64,000 bases of DNA from Paramecium octaurelia (GCA_905182995.1 CAJJDP010000073.1:379990-443989), one strand, 5' to 3'. Positions 34,719 to 50,688 are shown, numbered from the stretch's first letter. Notes: generated from the letters alone by a model not told the origin. Translations and numbers: made by a program.

Positions 34719-36537
34719 ATGATTTCTTCATCTAGAAAGCTCTTTGGCAATATAGTATTGGGAAAATCCCTCGTATCTACTCCAGTTTTCTTTGCAGGAA
34801 AAGAATTGAGTTTTGGACAAGAGTGCAGACAATAGATGTTACGTGGTTGTGACAAATTAGCTGATGCTGTTCAAACAACCCTTGGACCCAAAGGAAGAAA
34901 TGTAGTCATCGATCAAGCTTTCGGTAGTCCCAAAATCACTAAGGATGGCGTCACTGTTGCAAAGGCTATTGAATTCTCTAACAGATTCGAAAATATTGGA
35001 GCTCAATTGGTCAAGTCAGTGGCATCTAAAGCTAATGATGAAGCTGGTGATGGCACAACCACAGCTACAGTTTTAGCTAGAGCCATCTTCAAGGAGGGTG
35101 TCAAGAGTGTCGCAGCTGGACTCAATGTATGATTTGTGTGTATATATCTCTTTTAGCCTATGGACTTGAGAAGAGGCATCAATTTGGCATGCGAAGCAGT
35201 TGTTAAGGATTTGAAGAACAGATCAAAGCCAGTTAAATCCAAGGACATGATTGAGAATGTTGCCACAATCTCTGCAAATGGAGACGGCGAAATCGGAAAA
35301 TTGATCGCCGAACTTATGGATAAAGTAGGAGAACACGGAACCATCACAGTATCTGATGGTAAAACACTTCATCACGAAATTGAATTTGTCGAGGGTTTGA
35401 AATTCGACAGAGGATACATCAGTCCTTATTTCGCCACAGATCCAAAGACATAGAAGACAGAATTCGAAAAACCATACATTTTGATCACAGACAAGAAGAT
35501 CTCAAATATTCAATCCATTCTCTAAATTTTGGAACATGTTGTTAGAGAAAACAAACCACTTTTACTGATTGCTGATGATGTTGAATCAGAAGCCTTGGCT
35601 CAATTGATTCTTAACAAATTAAGAGGAGGACTCAAAGTATGCGCTGTCAAAGCCCCTGCTTTTGGAGTATGAATTTATTTCATTATTTTAGGATAACAGA
35701 AAGGCAATCTTAAATGATATTGCTGTTTTAACTGGAGGCACAGTCGTCACTGAAGATGTTGGATTGACATTGGAAAAGTCTGATCACACAGTTCTTGGAC
35801 AATGCAAATCAATCATTGTCACCAAAGATGATACCATTATTATGGATGGTATTGGATCCAAGGATAGCATCAATGAAAGATGTGACATCATCAAGGCTCA
35901 AATCACAGAATCAAATTCTGAATATGACAAAGAAAAGCTCAAGGAGAGATTGGCTAAATTATAAGGAGGAGTTGGAGTCATCAAAGTTGGTGGTGCTTCA
36001 GAAGTTGAAGTTGGAGAAATCAAAGACAGAATCACAGATGCACTCAATGCAACCAGAGCTGCTGTTGATGAGGGCATTGTTGTAGGTACAAATGATAATT
36101 AAACATTTAGGTGGTGGATGTGCCTTATTGTATGCAACCAGAGTTTTAGAGAAACTCAAGGGAGACAACTTCGATTAGAACATTGGTATCCAAATTGTCA
36201 AGAGGGCCATTGAATTACCATGCAGAACCATCGTTGATAATGCTGGTGAAGAAGGAGCAGTTGTTGTTGGAAAATTGTTAGAAGGAAAGGATGAAGAAGT
36301 AGGATATGATGCCTCAAAATCATAATATGTCAATATGATCAAGGCTGGTATCATTGACCCAACAAAAGTCGTCAGAACTGCACTTGTTGATGCTGCCTCA
36401 GTTGCCAGTTTAATGACAACAACAGAGTATAAATATAATTCTATTTTAGATGTATGATTGTTGAAGGAAAAAAAGATGAAAAAGCAGGAGGAGCTCCAAA
36501 TATGGGAGGCATGGGAGGAATGGAAGGAATGTATTGA
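34719..36537 (+). CDS. HSP60: mitochondrial chaperonin Hsp60 (Cpn60, group I), 571 aa
   Basis: ATG 34719 begins a presequence, [20 protein letters not shown], fitting mitochondrial import. Four introns (35127-35156, 35667-35691, 36086-36110, 36427-36449) leave 572 codons to TGA 36535-36537. Hallmarks include [48 protein letters not shown] (the ATP site), [18 protein letters not shown], and the Gly-Met-rich C-terminus (GGMGGMEGM). It folds imported proteins in the matrix. It is convergent with the MSP-domain gene, with 15 bases between stops. Confidence 0.97.
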
Positions 36538-36552
36538 TATAGTGATTATTGT

Positions 36553-37611
36553 TCATTTAGTATCAAAAAAGTTATTAAATCTTTTTTAGCAATGCTCCTA
36601 ATATTAAACATATTACACTAACGATTAATAAATGCCCAACTAATATTTATTAATCCTCTATAAAATTACTATTATACAATTACGTTTATTGTTTTCTTTA
36701 TTCTTAAACATTGCTTTAAATTTTAATTTTTCTAATTCCTCACTCAGTTAGTCTTTGCTTATCTTGATTTAGTCTATTTACTTGAGAATCTATTATTCTT
36801 TTTGCTTAAGCTAGGTAATAATTTAACTCTATTCCGCTTTTACGATAGAGGTTTAGGATCTTATCCCTGATACTTCGTGATTGGACTTCTCCTCATCAAT
36901 GCATTTGAAATTACCAGATGCATAAGGTTCATTATTATAGCTTTGTTCTGGATCCAGTCGATCTTGAAATTGCTCATTAGGTTCTTGGGGAATCTCGTAA
37001 GCTTCTGTAAAAAAGGTGGGCTATTTTACTTCCCTACTCATATTGGCACTTATTCTGCTTGCATCTTAAAGTATGGGACTAATGCTGGGGTTGTTGTTGG
37101 AGATATTTGATGTCCTGCTTTCTTAGCCATCGAGACTGTTTTTATGGACGATTTACTCTTAGAATCTACTAAAAGTAGGCTATGATCTTTAGGTTTGCAG
37201 ATAATCCTATCTGATAACTTCTTCGAAAGTTTGTTTTTTATCTGATTGCTGAGTGCTGGAGGAATCTGTATTGATGTTCATTCTGATGGAGAGGGTTTGA
37301 GTGGGTAATACTCCGGGTTATTTCTCAATCCATAATTGAGGGTTGGAATACTCGAGCATTTCAAGATAGTCTTCAACATAATTGATTGCTTCCAGTTAAA
37401 CATCAGTGTCATATTGGCTAGTTTTATTGGTAACAGAGATCAATTTTCTATCGTTGGGGGCGATCATGCCATAGGAAGGCATAATTCTTATGTGGATATC
37501 ATTTTTGAATCTAAAGAGGATTGGGTGATCAACCATGTTGATGACTTGAAAAGTGGTTTGTTTTCGATGATGAATTTGAAATGGTGGTTAAGGCGAGATT
37601 GAGAAGAGCAT
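36553..37611 (-). CDS. MSP/VAP-domain protein, about 352 aa
   Basis: An intron-free frame of 353 codons runs from ATG 37611 to the TGA complementary to 36553-36555. The N-terminal 120 residues resemble the major sperm protein fold of VAP proteins: TTFQVINMVDHPILFRFKND, then RIMPSYGMIAPNDRKLISVT. This fold binds FFAT motifs at ER contact sites or forms cytoskeletal assemblies. The middle is Ser/Asn-rich and disordered; residues around 275-310 form a coiled coil (KQKEQQILKQIDQIKISK). I see no C-terminal membrane anchor of the usual VAP type. The last 40 residues are of poorer coding quality. Confidence 0.68.
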
Positions 37612-37653
37612 TAATTTGTATATCTTTTTTTAATTAATATTTTAAAAAATCAA

Positions 37654-38045
37654 ATGGCTAGAGCAGCAAAAGACACAAGACCAATTGCAGATTAAGCTAC
37701 CTCTGAAGCTGCATGCACATACGCAGCCCTCATATTATATGAAGACAATTAAGATGTACTTGAAAATGTGATAATAAGATTGATGCCACTAAATTAGCCA
37801 AGATCATCAAGGCTTCCAATTTGAGAGTCGAACCAATTTGGACTAAAGTTTTTGAGAAAGCACTTAAGGGCAAAAAGGTTGGTGATTTGTTGCATGGTAG
37901 CAGTGGAAGTGCAAGCAGTGCCCCATAAGCTTAAACTACATCCACTCCTGCCGCTGCTGAGACCAAGAAGGCTGAGCCAGTCAAGGAAGTCAAGAAGGCT
38001 GAAGAACCAGAAGAGGATGTTGATATGGGTGGTTTGTTTGATTGA
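37654..38045 (+). CDS. RPLP1: 60S acidic ribosomal protein P1, 122 aa
   Basis: ATG 37654 to TGA 38043-38045 with one 23-nt intron leaves 123 codons. The N-terminal helical dimerisation domain (SEAACTYAALILYEDNQD, then IIKASNLRVEPIWTKVFEKA) is followed by an Ala/Pro/Lys hinge. The C-terminus ends EEPEEDVDMGGLFD, the conserved stalk tail (consensus SDDDMGFGLFD) that recruits elongation factors. It lies 37 bases upstream of the CDK gene on the same strand. Confidence 0.95.
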
Positions 38046-38082
38046 AAATGAAAATAAAATCGTACATTAATATTTTAATATT

Positions 38083-39081
38083 ATGAAATCTAATAAATTG
38101 GAGAAATACGAGAAGAAGGAGAAACTCGGAGAGGGTACCTACGGAATCGTGTATAAAGCATTAGGTATGAATCATTTTACATTATTCAATTAGACCGCAA
38201 CACCAGTGAATATGTGGCATTGAAGAAAATCAGACTCGAGTCAGAAGAGGAAGGCATTCCTAGTACAGCAATCAGAGAGATCTCTCTGCTTAAAGAGTTG
38301 AATCATCCGAATATTGTGAAGTAATACTTGCTCTATCTAGATTAATGGAAGTTGTGCATTCAAATAAGAAACTTGTACTGGTCTTTGAGTATGTTGAAAT
38401 GGATCTTAAGAAATTCTTTGCCCAATTCCCCAAAGAGAAAGGCATGGAACCCGTGATTGTCAAAAGTTTCCTCTATTAACTCCTCAGAGGAATCTAAGCA
38501 TGTCATTAATAAAAAATATTACACCGTGATCTCAAACCTCAAAATCTTTTGGTCTCCAAAGACGGAATACTCAAACTTGCTGATTTTGGACTCGCCAGAG
38601 CCAGCGGAATCCCTGTTAAAAGTTTCACTCATGAAGTTGTCACACTATGGTACAGACCACCAGACGTCTTGTTGGGCTCTAAAAACTATAACACCTCAAT
38701 AGATATCTGGAGTGTAGGCTGCATCTTCGCTGAAATGTCAAATCTTAAACCTCTTTTTGCTGGAAGCAATGAAACTGATCAATTAAAAAAGATATTCAGA
38801 GTCTTGGGAACTCCAACACCTATTGTATATTACTCTCACTATTCTAGGAATATCCTAAATTGAATGATCTTCCAAGCTGGAAACCTGAAAACTTTGAACA
38901 ATATCAACCTGACAATCTTGCTAAGTTTTGTCCAAGACTTGATCCAGATGGTTTAGACTTGTTGGTCAAAATGCTTAAAATCAATCCAGATCAAAGAATC
39001 ACAGCCAAAGCTGCATGTGAACACCCCTTCTTCAAAGAATTACCAGAATAAGTTAAGAAATTATATGTCAACGTCAAGTGA
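38083..39081 (+). CDS. cyclin-dependent kinase (PSTAIRE type, CDK1/2-like), 308 aa
   Basis: ATG 38083; introns at 38165-38193, 38321-38340 and 38825-38847 leave 309 codons to TGA 39079-39081. Motifs: glycine loop [11 protein letters not shown] with the inhibitory Thr/Tyr pair, ALKKI, the cyclin helix [35 protein letters not shown], and a T-loop with the activating Thr ([12 protein letters not shown]). APE reads PPD. The C-lobe is complete (HPFFKELPE). It is likely a cell-cycle kinase. Ciliates carry several CDKs, so the exact role is open. Confidence 0.95.
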
Positions 39082-39415
39082 GAATTCATAAATCAAATAT
39101 ATATATCAAATTTCATAAAAACCTTTCTTTTTTATTATCTCACTTCCCTTTGTCAAACAAATATTCTATAAATTACACTGTGTTATTTATTGACTAACTT
39201 TTAATTTAAACAGAAGTATAAATTAGTAGCAAGTAATGATATCATGAGTATTGAATATGTCAACTTATTACAGTTTATCGGTTTGAGTTTAAATGAATAA
39301 ACAAATAGAATCTGATATACTATTGAGAATTAATTAAAAATAGTCTTCCATTCACTTAGGTTTCTCAATATTCAATTTAATGTATATCAACTACTCCGAT
39401 TAAAATAAAAAATAT
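39082..39415. other. intergenic, AT-rich
   Basis: Between the convergent CDK and coiled-coil genes. No supported gene, RNA or repeat seen. A few short open frames here are not codon-like. Confidence 0.5.
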
Positions 39416-40153
39416 TCAAAAGGATTAAATAGTATCAAGTTACATCTTAAGTAATGATCCACTTCTTAGTTTCTTACTGAAATCAACCTTGTCTTACCTA
39501 ATCATATATAAAGAAATATAATACTCTAATTGATAATTTTTCACTTCTTCCTTCAATTTCTAATTTTCTTCTTTTATTGGTACAAGTTCAAAACTAAAAT
39601 CATCAAACTTCAAATTTCCCCTTTTAATTGCTCATTCTTTGACTCCCATGATATTCTCTCCTTACGCTATTTTTCTTAATAAAACTACTAAGCTTGTCAT
39701 TTTCATTTACTTTCACAAAATTGTCCTTTTCCATATTTTCAATTAAATCGTTCATTTCAATAAGTAAATCGAATACATACTGAATGTATTTATTTGATAT
39801 CTGCATCTCTTGTTCCTCATCCATTAATTTTAGTTTTGCGTCTAAAATTCTCCATCTACCTAATCCTTCTCTAAGAACTACACTTTTAGTACTTTCATCT
39901 GAATCTTATTTCAATATATATTTACCCTCCCTGCTAGTTCTTTCTTTCAATTACTACCAATTTAATATTAATTTTCAATTTAATTACAAGTTTATTATAA
40001 TACTTAGAACAAATTCGGAATAGTAAATTTTATTGCCATTCATAATCCAACTATAATTGTTAGAGTATTGTTATTGTTCTATATTTTCAACCCATTCATT
40101 TACTTATCATTATTATGAATGAACTTCTTGAATTTTCCTGTTTTATTTTGCAT
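39416..40153 (-). CDS. coiled-coil hypothetical protein, about 220 aa
   Basis: Starts MQNKTGKFKKFIHNNDK at 40153. Introns of 25 nt (near 40095) and 34 nt (near 39950) give a consistent frame through RTSREGKYILKQDSDEST, GLGRWRILDAKLKLMDEE and helical segments ending SSFIKK. Further 3', the segment FSFELVPIKEENQKLKEEVK and a 21-nt intron lead to a TGA complementary to 39416-39418. One frame change near 39630 is not resolved; a shorter form could stop at 39603. Charged and helical; function unknown. Confidence 0.52.
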
Positions 40154-40395
40154 TAATAAATTAATTTTAATAAGTGACAATTAACAACCCAGTATGATAT
40201 TTATTTCTTTATCCTTAATGGCTTATAATAATAAGTATATTAAGTATGATAAATCTTGAATTGATTTTTATCAATTTATGTGGACAATTAAAATATATCA
40301 TAATCGAAATATACAAATATAAAAAGATATCCTTATTTAAGTCAGTTAAGTTAATAATAAATTAAATGATTATAAAATAGAAATTATTGATATTT

Positions 40396-44512
<4,117 letters not shown>

Positions 44513-44624
44513 TTTCCCACCGTCCCCTTTCTTTTTCTCTTCTTATTACATTATTTATTATAATATATTTTTAGATTTTCGCAACTTGAAAAAAATGAAT
44601 TATATATTAATATTCTTTCAATAT

Positions 44625-45449
44625 TCATTAACTGATACATCAGATGCTACTTTATATAAGGCTGAATACGTCTAATAAATTGGAAGAATTCTAAATCATC
44701 TTCAACTCTGTGATTACTTTGCTCAGACCATGCAGGCAACTTGATAGTCAGACTTTCAGAGTTTGACAGATAATTACGATCCTTTGTCACTGGCATAGGT
44801 GGGTACTTAATCCCAACAAACGGCTTCTTAGCCAAAGCTAAGTTTTTAAGAGTCAGACATACGATTATAAACATAAATATGTTTTTTGGTTGCCTCAGAA
44901 CTACCTAATGACTCTGTCTTGGGAGCAATGTTCAAAACAACATCAGTTTAGCTATTCTCTGAGGATTATTAGTCTTATTCTGGGTCCAAAACTATTGCTC
45001 TATCGACAAAATTAGCTTAATCATTTGTTGCTTCAGGCAATTCTTATGCTCTTTATTATCTATTGTAAAATTATACTAGATCTCATCATCCACCTTCTCA
45101 ATCTTCAATGATTCCTATTACTCAAAATTTTGATTCTAGGCTTTGCATTTATTTTCAATATAAATTACTTGATTCAGTTGACTCTTCAACATACACCATA
45201 GGAGTATCATCACTTTTGAATACTGCCAAGCTTGCTTCTGCGTTTACGTTCTCCTCGCCTTAAAGAGTCTCTGCTGAAACATCACTATTCCCAACATAAA
45301 ACATTTAATCCTCTTATTCACTTTGAAATATTGCTGTCAATTAATCGTTCATCATTACCTTGTTCTTCTTCAATTAAAGACTTTGAGGAACCTCTTAACA
45401 TTTAAGAGCCACTATAACAAATTACTACTGCAAGTATTAGAGTCTTCAT
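44625..45449 (-). CDS. secreted acidic protein, about 233 aa
   Basis: Starts with a signal peptide, MKTLILAVVICYSGSQ, at 45449. Five introns (25, 28, 26, 25 and 19 nt) give one frame of 234 codons ending IRRIQPYINQ at the TGA complementary to 44625-44627. The mature part is acidic and Gln/Ser-rich (VLDPEQDQQSSENSQTDVV), with a more ordered C-terminal segment KPFVGIKYPPMPVTKDRNYL. No domain recognised. If the last intron is not spliced, the frame reads on toward the LRRC9-like gene. Secretion is inferred from the signal peptide. Confidence 0.68.
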
Positions 45450-46282
45450 TGAATATGTATATAATATTAATAATTAAAAACGATCAAAATTATATAATCA
45501 CTCTTTACTTATTCGAATACTAAACCCTATAATTTTGATACACTATCACGAAAATAATGATAGTCCATAACAACATATTAATTTAAGGGTATTAATACTT
45601 ACAAAATTAATTTGTAAAATTGAAAATAAAAAAATTTCGGTTATAATAACCGTCAAAGAGAGATAAGAGAAGAACCTCTTTTAAATATCAAAAATCTAAA
45701 AAATATTTTTGCTAAGATATAACTTATTTTTATAATCCTTTACATTTCTGTTAGTTAATTATTACTTTAATTGAGAAAGCCTAAGCATACATTAATCAAA
45801 TATTATGTATCCATAACTTATAATATAATATAAGTATTGAAATTGAATTCATATAATTAATCTACGATTTGAATAAATCTTTATTTCTAAAATCAAAATT
45901 CAATAATAGAATAATTATATTCAAATCAAGTAATACTATACAATAAAATAACATAATTATAATTCTTAAATCATTATTTTAGATTTAACAACGATGTTGG
46001 TTGCTACTTTAATTTAATTACATATTAAAACTAAAGAGTGTCAATAACTAAAAATTTGAGGAGATTAAGTTGTGTATATCCATCTCTATTGCTTAAGAGT
46101 ATATATACTATCCTACAGAACCTAAGTAATGAATTAGATAGCGGAAGGGAGGGGAATGTAATGTAAATTTAATTGTATTAAAAATTAAGTAATATTATTG
46201 CAGTTATTTCACTATGTTTGGGTATTTATCGAATAAAATTTATCGTTTTTTAATACAATATTTAATATATATCTTTAGCAAG
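45450..46282. other. largest intergenic gap (about 830 bases)
   Basis: Lies between two divergent genes, so probably holds both promoters. It is extremely AT-rich with one perfect 7+1+7 palindrome at 45638-45652 and a locally purine-rich, G-rich patch around 46140-46165. I found no convincing coding frame and no tRNA- or snRNA-like core. An undetected non-coding RNA is possible. Confidence 0.5.
45638..45652. repeat. short perfect palindrome CGGTTATAATAACCG
   Basis: Seven-base arms CGGTTAT/ATAACCG around one A. It is the most GC-containing symmetric element in this gap and could be a protein-binding site or a small hairpin. At this length chance is also possible. Confidence 0.5.
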
Positions 46283-47094
46283 ATGAGTACTAGTTAATAG
46301 GAATTCTTTGAGTATATGAGTGAGACTCTATAAACATCTTAAGAAGGACTTATGGAAATGCAAAAATCCAACCCATAAAGTAAGAAGAAAATTCTAATAA
46401 TTTTTAAGATTTTCAAAAACTTGTAGAGAAGTTGAAGCGTACAATGAGAAGAGAGAAGGCAAAATAAAGAAAACACAAGGATGAACCTGAAATAGTTTAA
46501 AGTAGTAAGAAAATAAAGAGAAAGAAATAAGATGATGATCCATTAAGGGAGAATGATAAAAAAACCATATAAATGATACGAAATAGAATCAGTGCACAAA
46601 ACTCTAGAGATAGAAAGAAATAATATTTACAACAATTAGAAAACTAGGCTCAAAAAGAATTAACTTACAATGCTGAATTGAGGAAGCAATTGTAGGAGCT
46701 ACAAGCTAAACACTAAAAATTGACAAATAAGAGCTCAAAAATAAGAGACTAGTTGTCTATTCTCTAACAACTAGGTCGTTGTTCGAGATTAGGTAAAATA
46801 GGTCTCGCTCTCTTGACTCTTGTTTCAGTTTTTTCTGTCATCTCTCAAAAGGAAACCTAATAAACAATCTCGTCTCCTCTTGTCAAAGTTGAAGATTTAT
46901 CAAGCGAGAGTGCAATGGCTCCAATAAATTATGAAAAATCATACTCTGTAATTGATACCAACACCTTTTTTGAGGAATAAAAGATTGGTGTTTGTATGTC
47001 TGAAGAATCTGAGAATTCTTACCCTTAATTGTTGCCAAATGCCTTATATCGGTTGAATTCACATATAGAATACGATTTTCTGCAGTAAAATTGA
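46283..47094 (+). CDS. bZIP transcription factor with a hydrophobic segment after the zipper, 260 aa
   Basis: ATG 46283; one 29-nt intron near 46382 leaves 261 codons to TGA 47092-47094. Residues about 85-150 form a bZIP domain. The basic region reads RNRISAQNSRDRKKQYL, with the invariant Asn and Arg (N-x7-R). Leucine heptads follow (QLENQAQKELTYNAELRKQL). Immediately after, residues about 160-178 (LGKIGLALLTLVSVFSVIS) form a hydrophobic helix long enough to span a membrane, followed by an acidic 80-residue tail. This order matches the ER-tethered ATF6/CREB3 group, which are released by proteolysis under stress; tethering here is inferred. The gene is convergent with polymerase X. Confidence 0.85.
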
Positions 47095-47154
47095 TAAAGT
47101 TCTATTGAGTTTATGTATATTATAATGAGAGTAATTATATTAACAAAATCAAAA

Positions 47155-49005
47155 TCATACCGATCTCTCTTTAGGTGGTTTGTATTATAATCCAAGAATC
47201 CTATACACATCTATTTCCTCCTCACAAGCAATGACCTCTCCTTTCCACATCTTTTTATTGTGAGTTCCCCTTTAAGTGGGATAGAGCCCATGATCACTAA
47301 GACTAAATCCAATCTTTTAAGCCCACAGCCTCATGCTTCTATTGTATTGATCAGAACCAGTAAAATACAAAACTGCACAACCATACTGTTCTTTGGGATA
47401 CAATTTTAAATCTATTCTACGATGAATCCCTTGATTACTGATTCTTCCAATCCCCATATAAGACTCGTTATCATGTTCTCCCTTCTTGGGCAATGTAAGA
47501 TGATGAGTTAGTAGTTTCCCTTCCAACCGTTAAATTAAATTCATTAAAAAACCCTCAACAATCTTACCATCGCATCTGGTAATTAGGATATCCATGTCTC
47601 CACAACTCTCTTTTTCTCTTCTATATGAACCACAAGCTGTAGCCTTATACAATCCAGGCACTCCACTTAAGTCATCTAATTCCCTCTTTACAATTTCATA
47701 AATGATTGTAGCTTCATCTCTAGGAATACGTTATTCTAATTCTTCTACCAATTGTAGACACACTTATTAGTTTTTATTTAGCAAATGCTGATTCTACTTC
47801 AAATCATCTAATGTTTTTATTCCTTTAAAATAAAAAGTAGCTGCAGTAGTTGGCCCTATGCCCCAAACTCTAGTCAACTAAGTAATGGCAATATTCTTAT
47901 CTTGTCCTTATAACTTTTAAACCTTTAGCAACTGCCCTGTTTAGATGATCTCAACTATTTTCTTCTTAATTTTTTCTCCAATGGTTGGCATTTCCTTTAC
48001 ATCTTCACTTGATCTGATAGGAAATGTCAATGATTTTATGAAACCAATAGCCTTTCTATAGGCTATGCATCTTCCTTTATCTTTTTCATTAGTGTAAATT
48101 TTGAGGAGCTTTTCTAATTCCTCTATAATTTGATTATTGAAACACTTTTGTGCAAATCCAGCATCACAAATGAAAAACTCTTTTTTGTTTTCCCAAAACT
48201 ATATCTTTTATTTGAATCCTGGATTGAATTACTTAGTCTCTTTTAATTAAGCATTAATTAAGGGTTAATCTACATTAACAACAGCATTTCCCATATCCAA
48301 TCCCTAAAGCACATCTATTTGAGGTTTGCGAACTTCAGTAATCTAACAATCTTCATCTCCATAAAATTTATTCTATTAATTAGTATCATGTTCTTCTTTC
48401 TTTAAAATTTGAAAATCGTCCAATAAAAATTCGTAGCCATCATCTTCTTAATGATGATAATTATCTAGATCTTTGTCATATTCATAATCTAACATGAATC
48501 TATTATCTTTAATTATTTGTCTCTTAAATTCTTATCTCTTTTTGTCACACTTTTCTCTCAACTCAGGTTTTAGAATCGTGTATTCTCCACTTTCCATATC
48601 CATTTCATCATCTACACCTTCTTTGATTGGAACAGTCTTTGCTAAAGACTCTACATACACCATCCTCGTATCTGTAGTTTAAGGACTAGCATTTTGCTTT
48701 TTTTGCTCAATGTCTAAAAATAATTGAAATGCCTTAAGATCTAAAAGTTTCTTAGCTTGTAGGGATTGAGAAACCCAATCTGCATTAATCAACTACGTTT
48801 TGTACTAATCAAAGTCTAAATTCATTTTTTATAGCTATTTCTGACAAGATTCTAATGTAGCATCAGAACCCACGATCATGAGGGTTTAGGGATTCAGAGC
48901 TATGGTTCCACCATTGGATTGTATTAGATTCGTTAAGGTTTTGATTCTGTTATTGGTTAGATTGAGAGTAGGAAGAGGAAACATAAATGAAATAGCTTTG
49001 AACAT
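47155..49005 (-). CDS. POLX: DNA polymerase X, lambda type (BRCT, lyase, polymerase), about 595 aa
   Basis: Starts MFKAISFMFPLPTLNLTN at 49005 (a second Met at 48984 is possible). An N-terminal BRCT domain (LTNLIQSNGGTIALNPQTL, NADWVSQSLQAKKLLDLKAF) precedes a linker. The 8-kDa lyase region carries CIAYRKAIGFIKSL with the Schiff-base Lys position, and VWGIGPTTAATFYFKGIK is a helix-hairpin-helix. The polymerase core has CGSYRREKESCGDMDILIT with two catalytic Asp, GIHRRIDLKLYP with the third, and YFTGSDQYNRSMRLWA. It ends EEEIDVYRILGLQYKPP, TGA complementary to 47155-47157. Family X enzymes fill gaps in end joining and base excision repair. In Paramecium, end joining also heals DNA after internal-sequence excision, so a development role is plausible. 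Confidence 0.93.
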
Positions 49006-49112
49006 GTAAAATATCTCTGAAAATAATTTTAATTAAGATTATAATCATATAATGAGTGATTCTTTAACGTCGTGAGTAAGCAAATCCTTGGGTTATTCCT
49101 TGATGTCTAATT

Positions 49113-49660
49113 TCATTTTAAAGGAATACTTGTGAGAATTGAAATCAAGTAATGGACAGTGCCAACAGTGATCACATAGAACAAGTTTTCAACGAGATAA
49201 AATAATATTTTCTTTATTTTTTCGTGACTTGTAAATTTACAATCTGTTGCATCCTCTTCTGTTAGTCCCTCCTCCATTACCAATAGATTGAAGGCATAAG
49301 CCAGGCGTATTATTATAAGTGAATAAATTGTATAATTGTATTTTTGGAATCGTCTGATTGAAGTGTATTTAATAGCTAGATATAAAATAGCTGTAGCTGC
49401 CCAAAACAGTATGTCACTGATGATATTTAGTAAGTATAGTATACGTATCTTCTAACATCCCAATTTCGACATGTAATAAATTGAATAGCTGAAATTCATT
49501 GTGTAATAGATCTAAAAATCAATTTTCGAAATCTTACTGATGTCAAAACATATGCTATCAATATGCAAATCGAGGTCCTTTAAAACACCCGTTCAAATCT
49601 AACTAATCTTGATATTGGATGATCAATTTCAAATTAAACAACACTATTATTATTATTCAT
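49113..49660 (-). CDS. small multi-pass membrane protein, 173 aa
   Basis: Starts MNNNNSVVQFEIDHPISRL at 49660. One 26-nt intron near 49525 leaves 174 codons to the TGA complementary to 49113-49115. Four hydrophobic segments are visible: TSICILIAYVLTS, LLNIISDILFWAATAILYLA, NYTIYSLIIIRLAYAFNLLV and LVENLFYVITVGTVHYLISI. No family recognised. Confidence 0.65.
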
Positions 49661-49741
49661 ATTAATCAAAACAAATCAAATAACAATAGCTTCTATCCCC
49701 AAAGCATATACATACTATAGTTCTAAAACATACAAACTAAT

Positions 49742-50308
49742 TCAAGATTCTTGATCATTTGACAATTTTGCTCTGGAAGATGAAGATCTCCTCTAAGCTT
49801 GTGATTGACTCTAAAAATTAGCAGATCCCTCGCTCCTCATGACTGGTTTCTATGACATCTCCTCCTCTATCTCCTCCAAGCTCTGTCTATATTTTTCTTG
49901 AAGATCCAGAGCAAATTTGATGTCACATTTTTGTAAGTTTTTCACTATCTTTTCATCATCCTTCATCAGATTCTTGATCACTTGTATCTCTATTTCATTC
50001 TACAAGATCTCCCTTTCCATTTCATAAATTTCATCTAATTTCGTTTATTTCTTTAACTTGGCCTTCTCGATGTCAACAATTTAATCTTCAATCTATTATA
50101 CTAATGTTGCCTCATTGAATTGATGTAGCTCTTGCAGTTTTTTCCCTTTTATTAACATTTCCTTATCCTAACTCTCTAACTGCATCTTTTCTGCATTATA
50201 GAATATTTTCATAATGTCCTCGGTATTGTTTCTTAAAGTGAATAAATGGGACTCGAGCGCTAGAGTTCTCATCTAAGTTTTTGGTTTCTTACCACCACAG
50301 AGAAACAT
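49742..50308 (-). CDS. coiled-coil protein, 188 aa
   Basis: An intron-free frame from ATG 50308 (MFLCGGKKPKTQMRTLALES) to the TGA complementary to 49742-49744. Residues 30-145 are an extended coiled coil (LQELHQFNEATLVQQIEDQI, then KLDEIYEMEREILQNEIEI). The tail is Ser-rich (SQSQAQRRSSSSRAKLS). This layout is reminiscent of ESCRT-III/Vps20-like or basal-body coiled-coil proteins, but I see no defining motif. MFLCGGKKPK is not an N-terminal Gly, so no myristoylation. Confidence 0.68.
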
Positions 50309-50688
50309 GATTTCAATTAAATATTTATTATCTTTTAATACTAAGCTCAGATTCTGCGCTAATTTTTATAATCATCTAGGTTTTAGAATTAAAATATAAA
50401 AAACAAATAATCAGGATTTTATCATTAATCCCCCCATTCATCAGTTCTAATCTTTAAAAACAATTATTAAAGTATTATTTCAATCCAATTATGAGATGAT
50501 AACATACTTCATATATTTGGAAAATCGAGATAATATACCCTCTTTTCATTAAAATTCCTTTGAATAGGCTAAGTACATTTATCATGTATGTCGAGTTCAA
50601 GATACATATCGTTATTCATTGATTATCTTCTTCCAAAATAGATTGGATAATATATACATGTTTTATACTAATTTTATTAATATAAGTA
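50309..50688. other. intergenic, divergent promoters
   Basis: AT-rich spacer between the divergent coiled-coil and CLEC16A-like genes. No coding frame or RNA gene supported. Confidence 0.5.

Noticed and set aside
45638..45652. Rho-independent-type terminator
   Set aside because: Such terminators are bacterial; this is a eukaryotic nuclear sequence and the palindrome lacks a following T-run.
46140..46165. Telomeric or telomere-like repeat in the G-rich patch
   Set aside because: The patch does not show tandem G4T2/G3T3 units; it is a single purine-rich run.
49005..49112. Extra upstream exon for polymerase X
   Set aside because: The BRCT fold is already complete from Met 49005 and no in-frame exon with good splice sites is evident before the next gene's stop.
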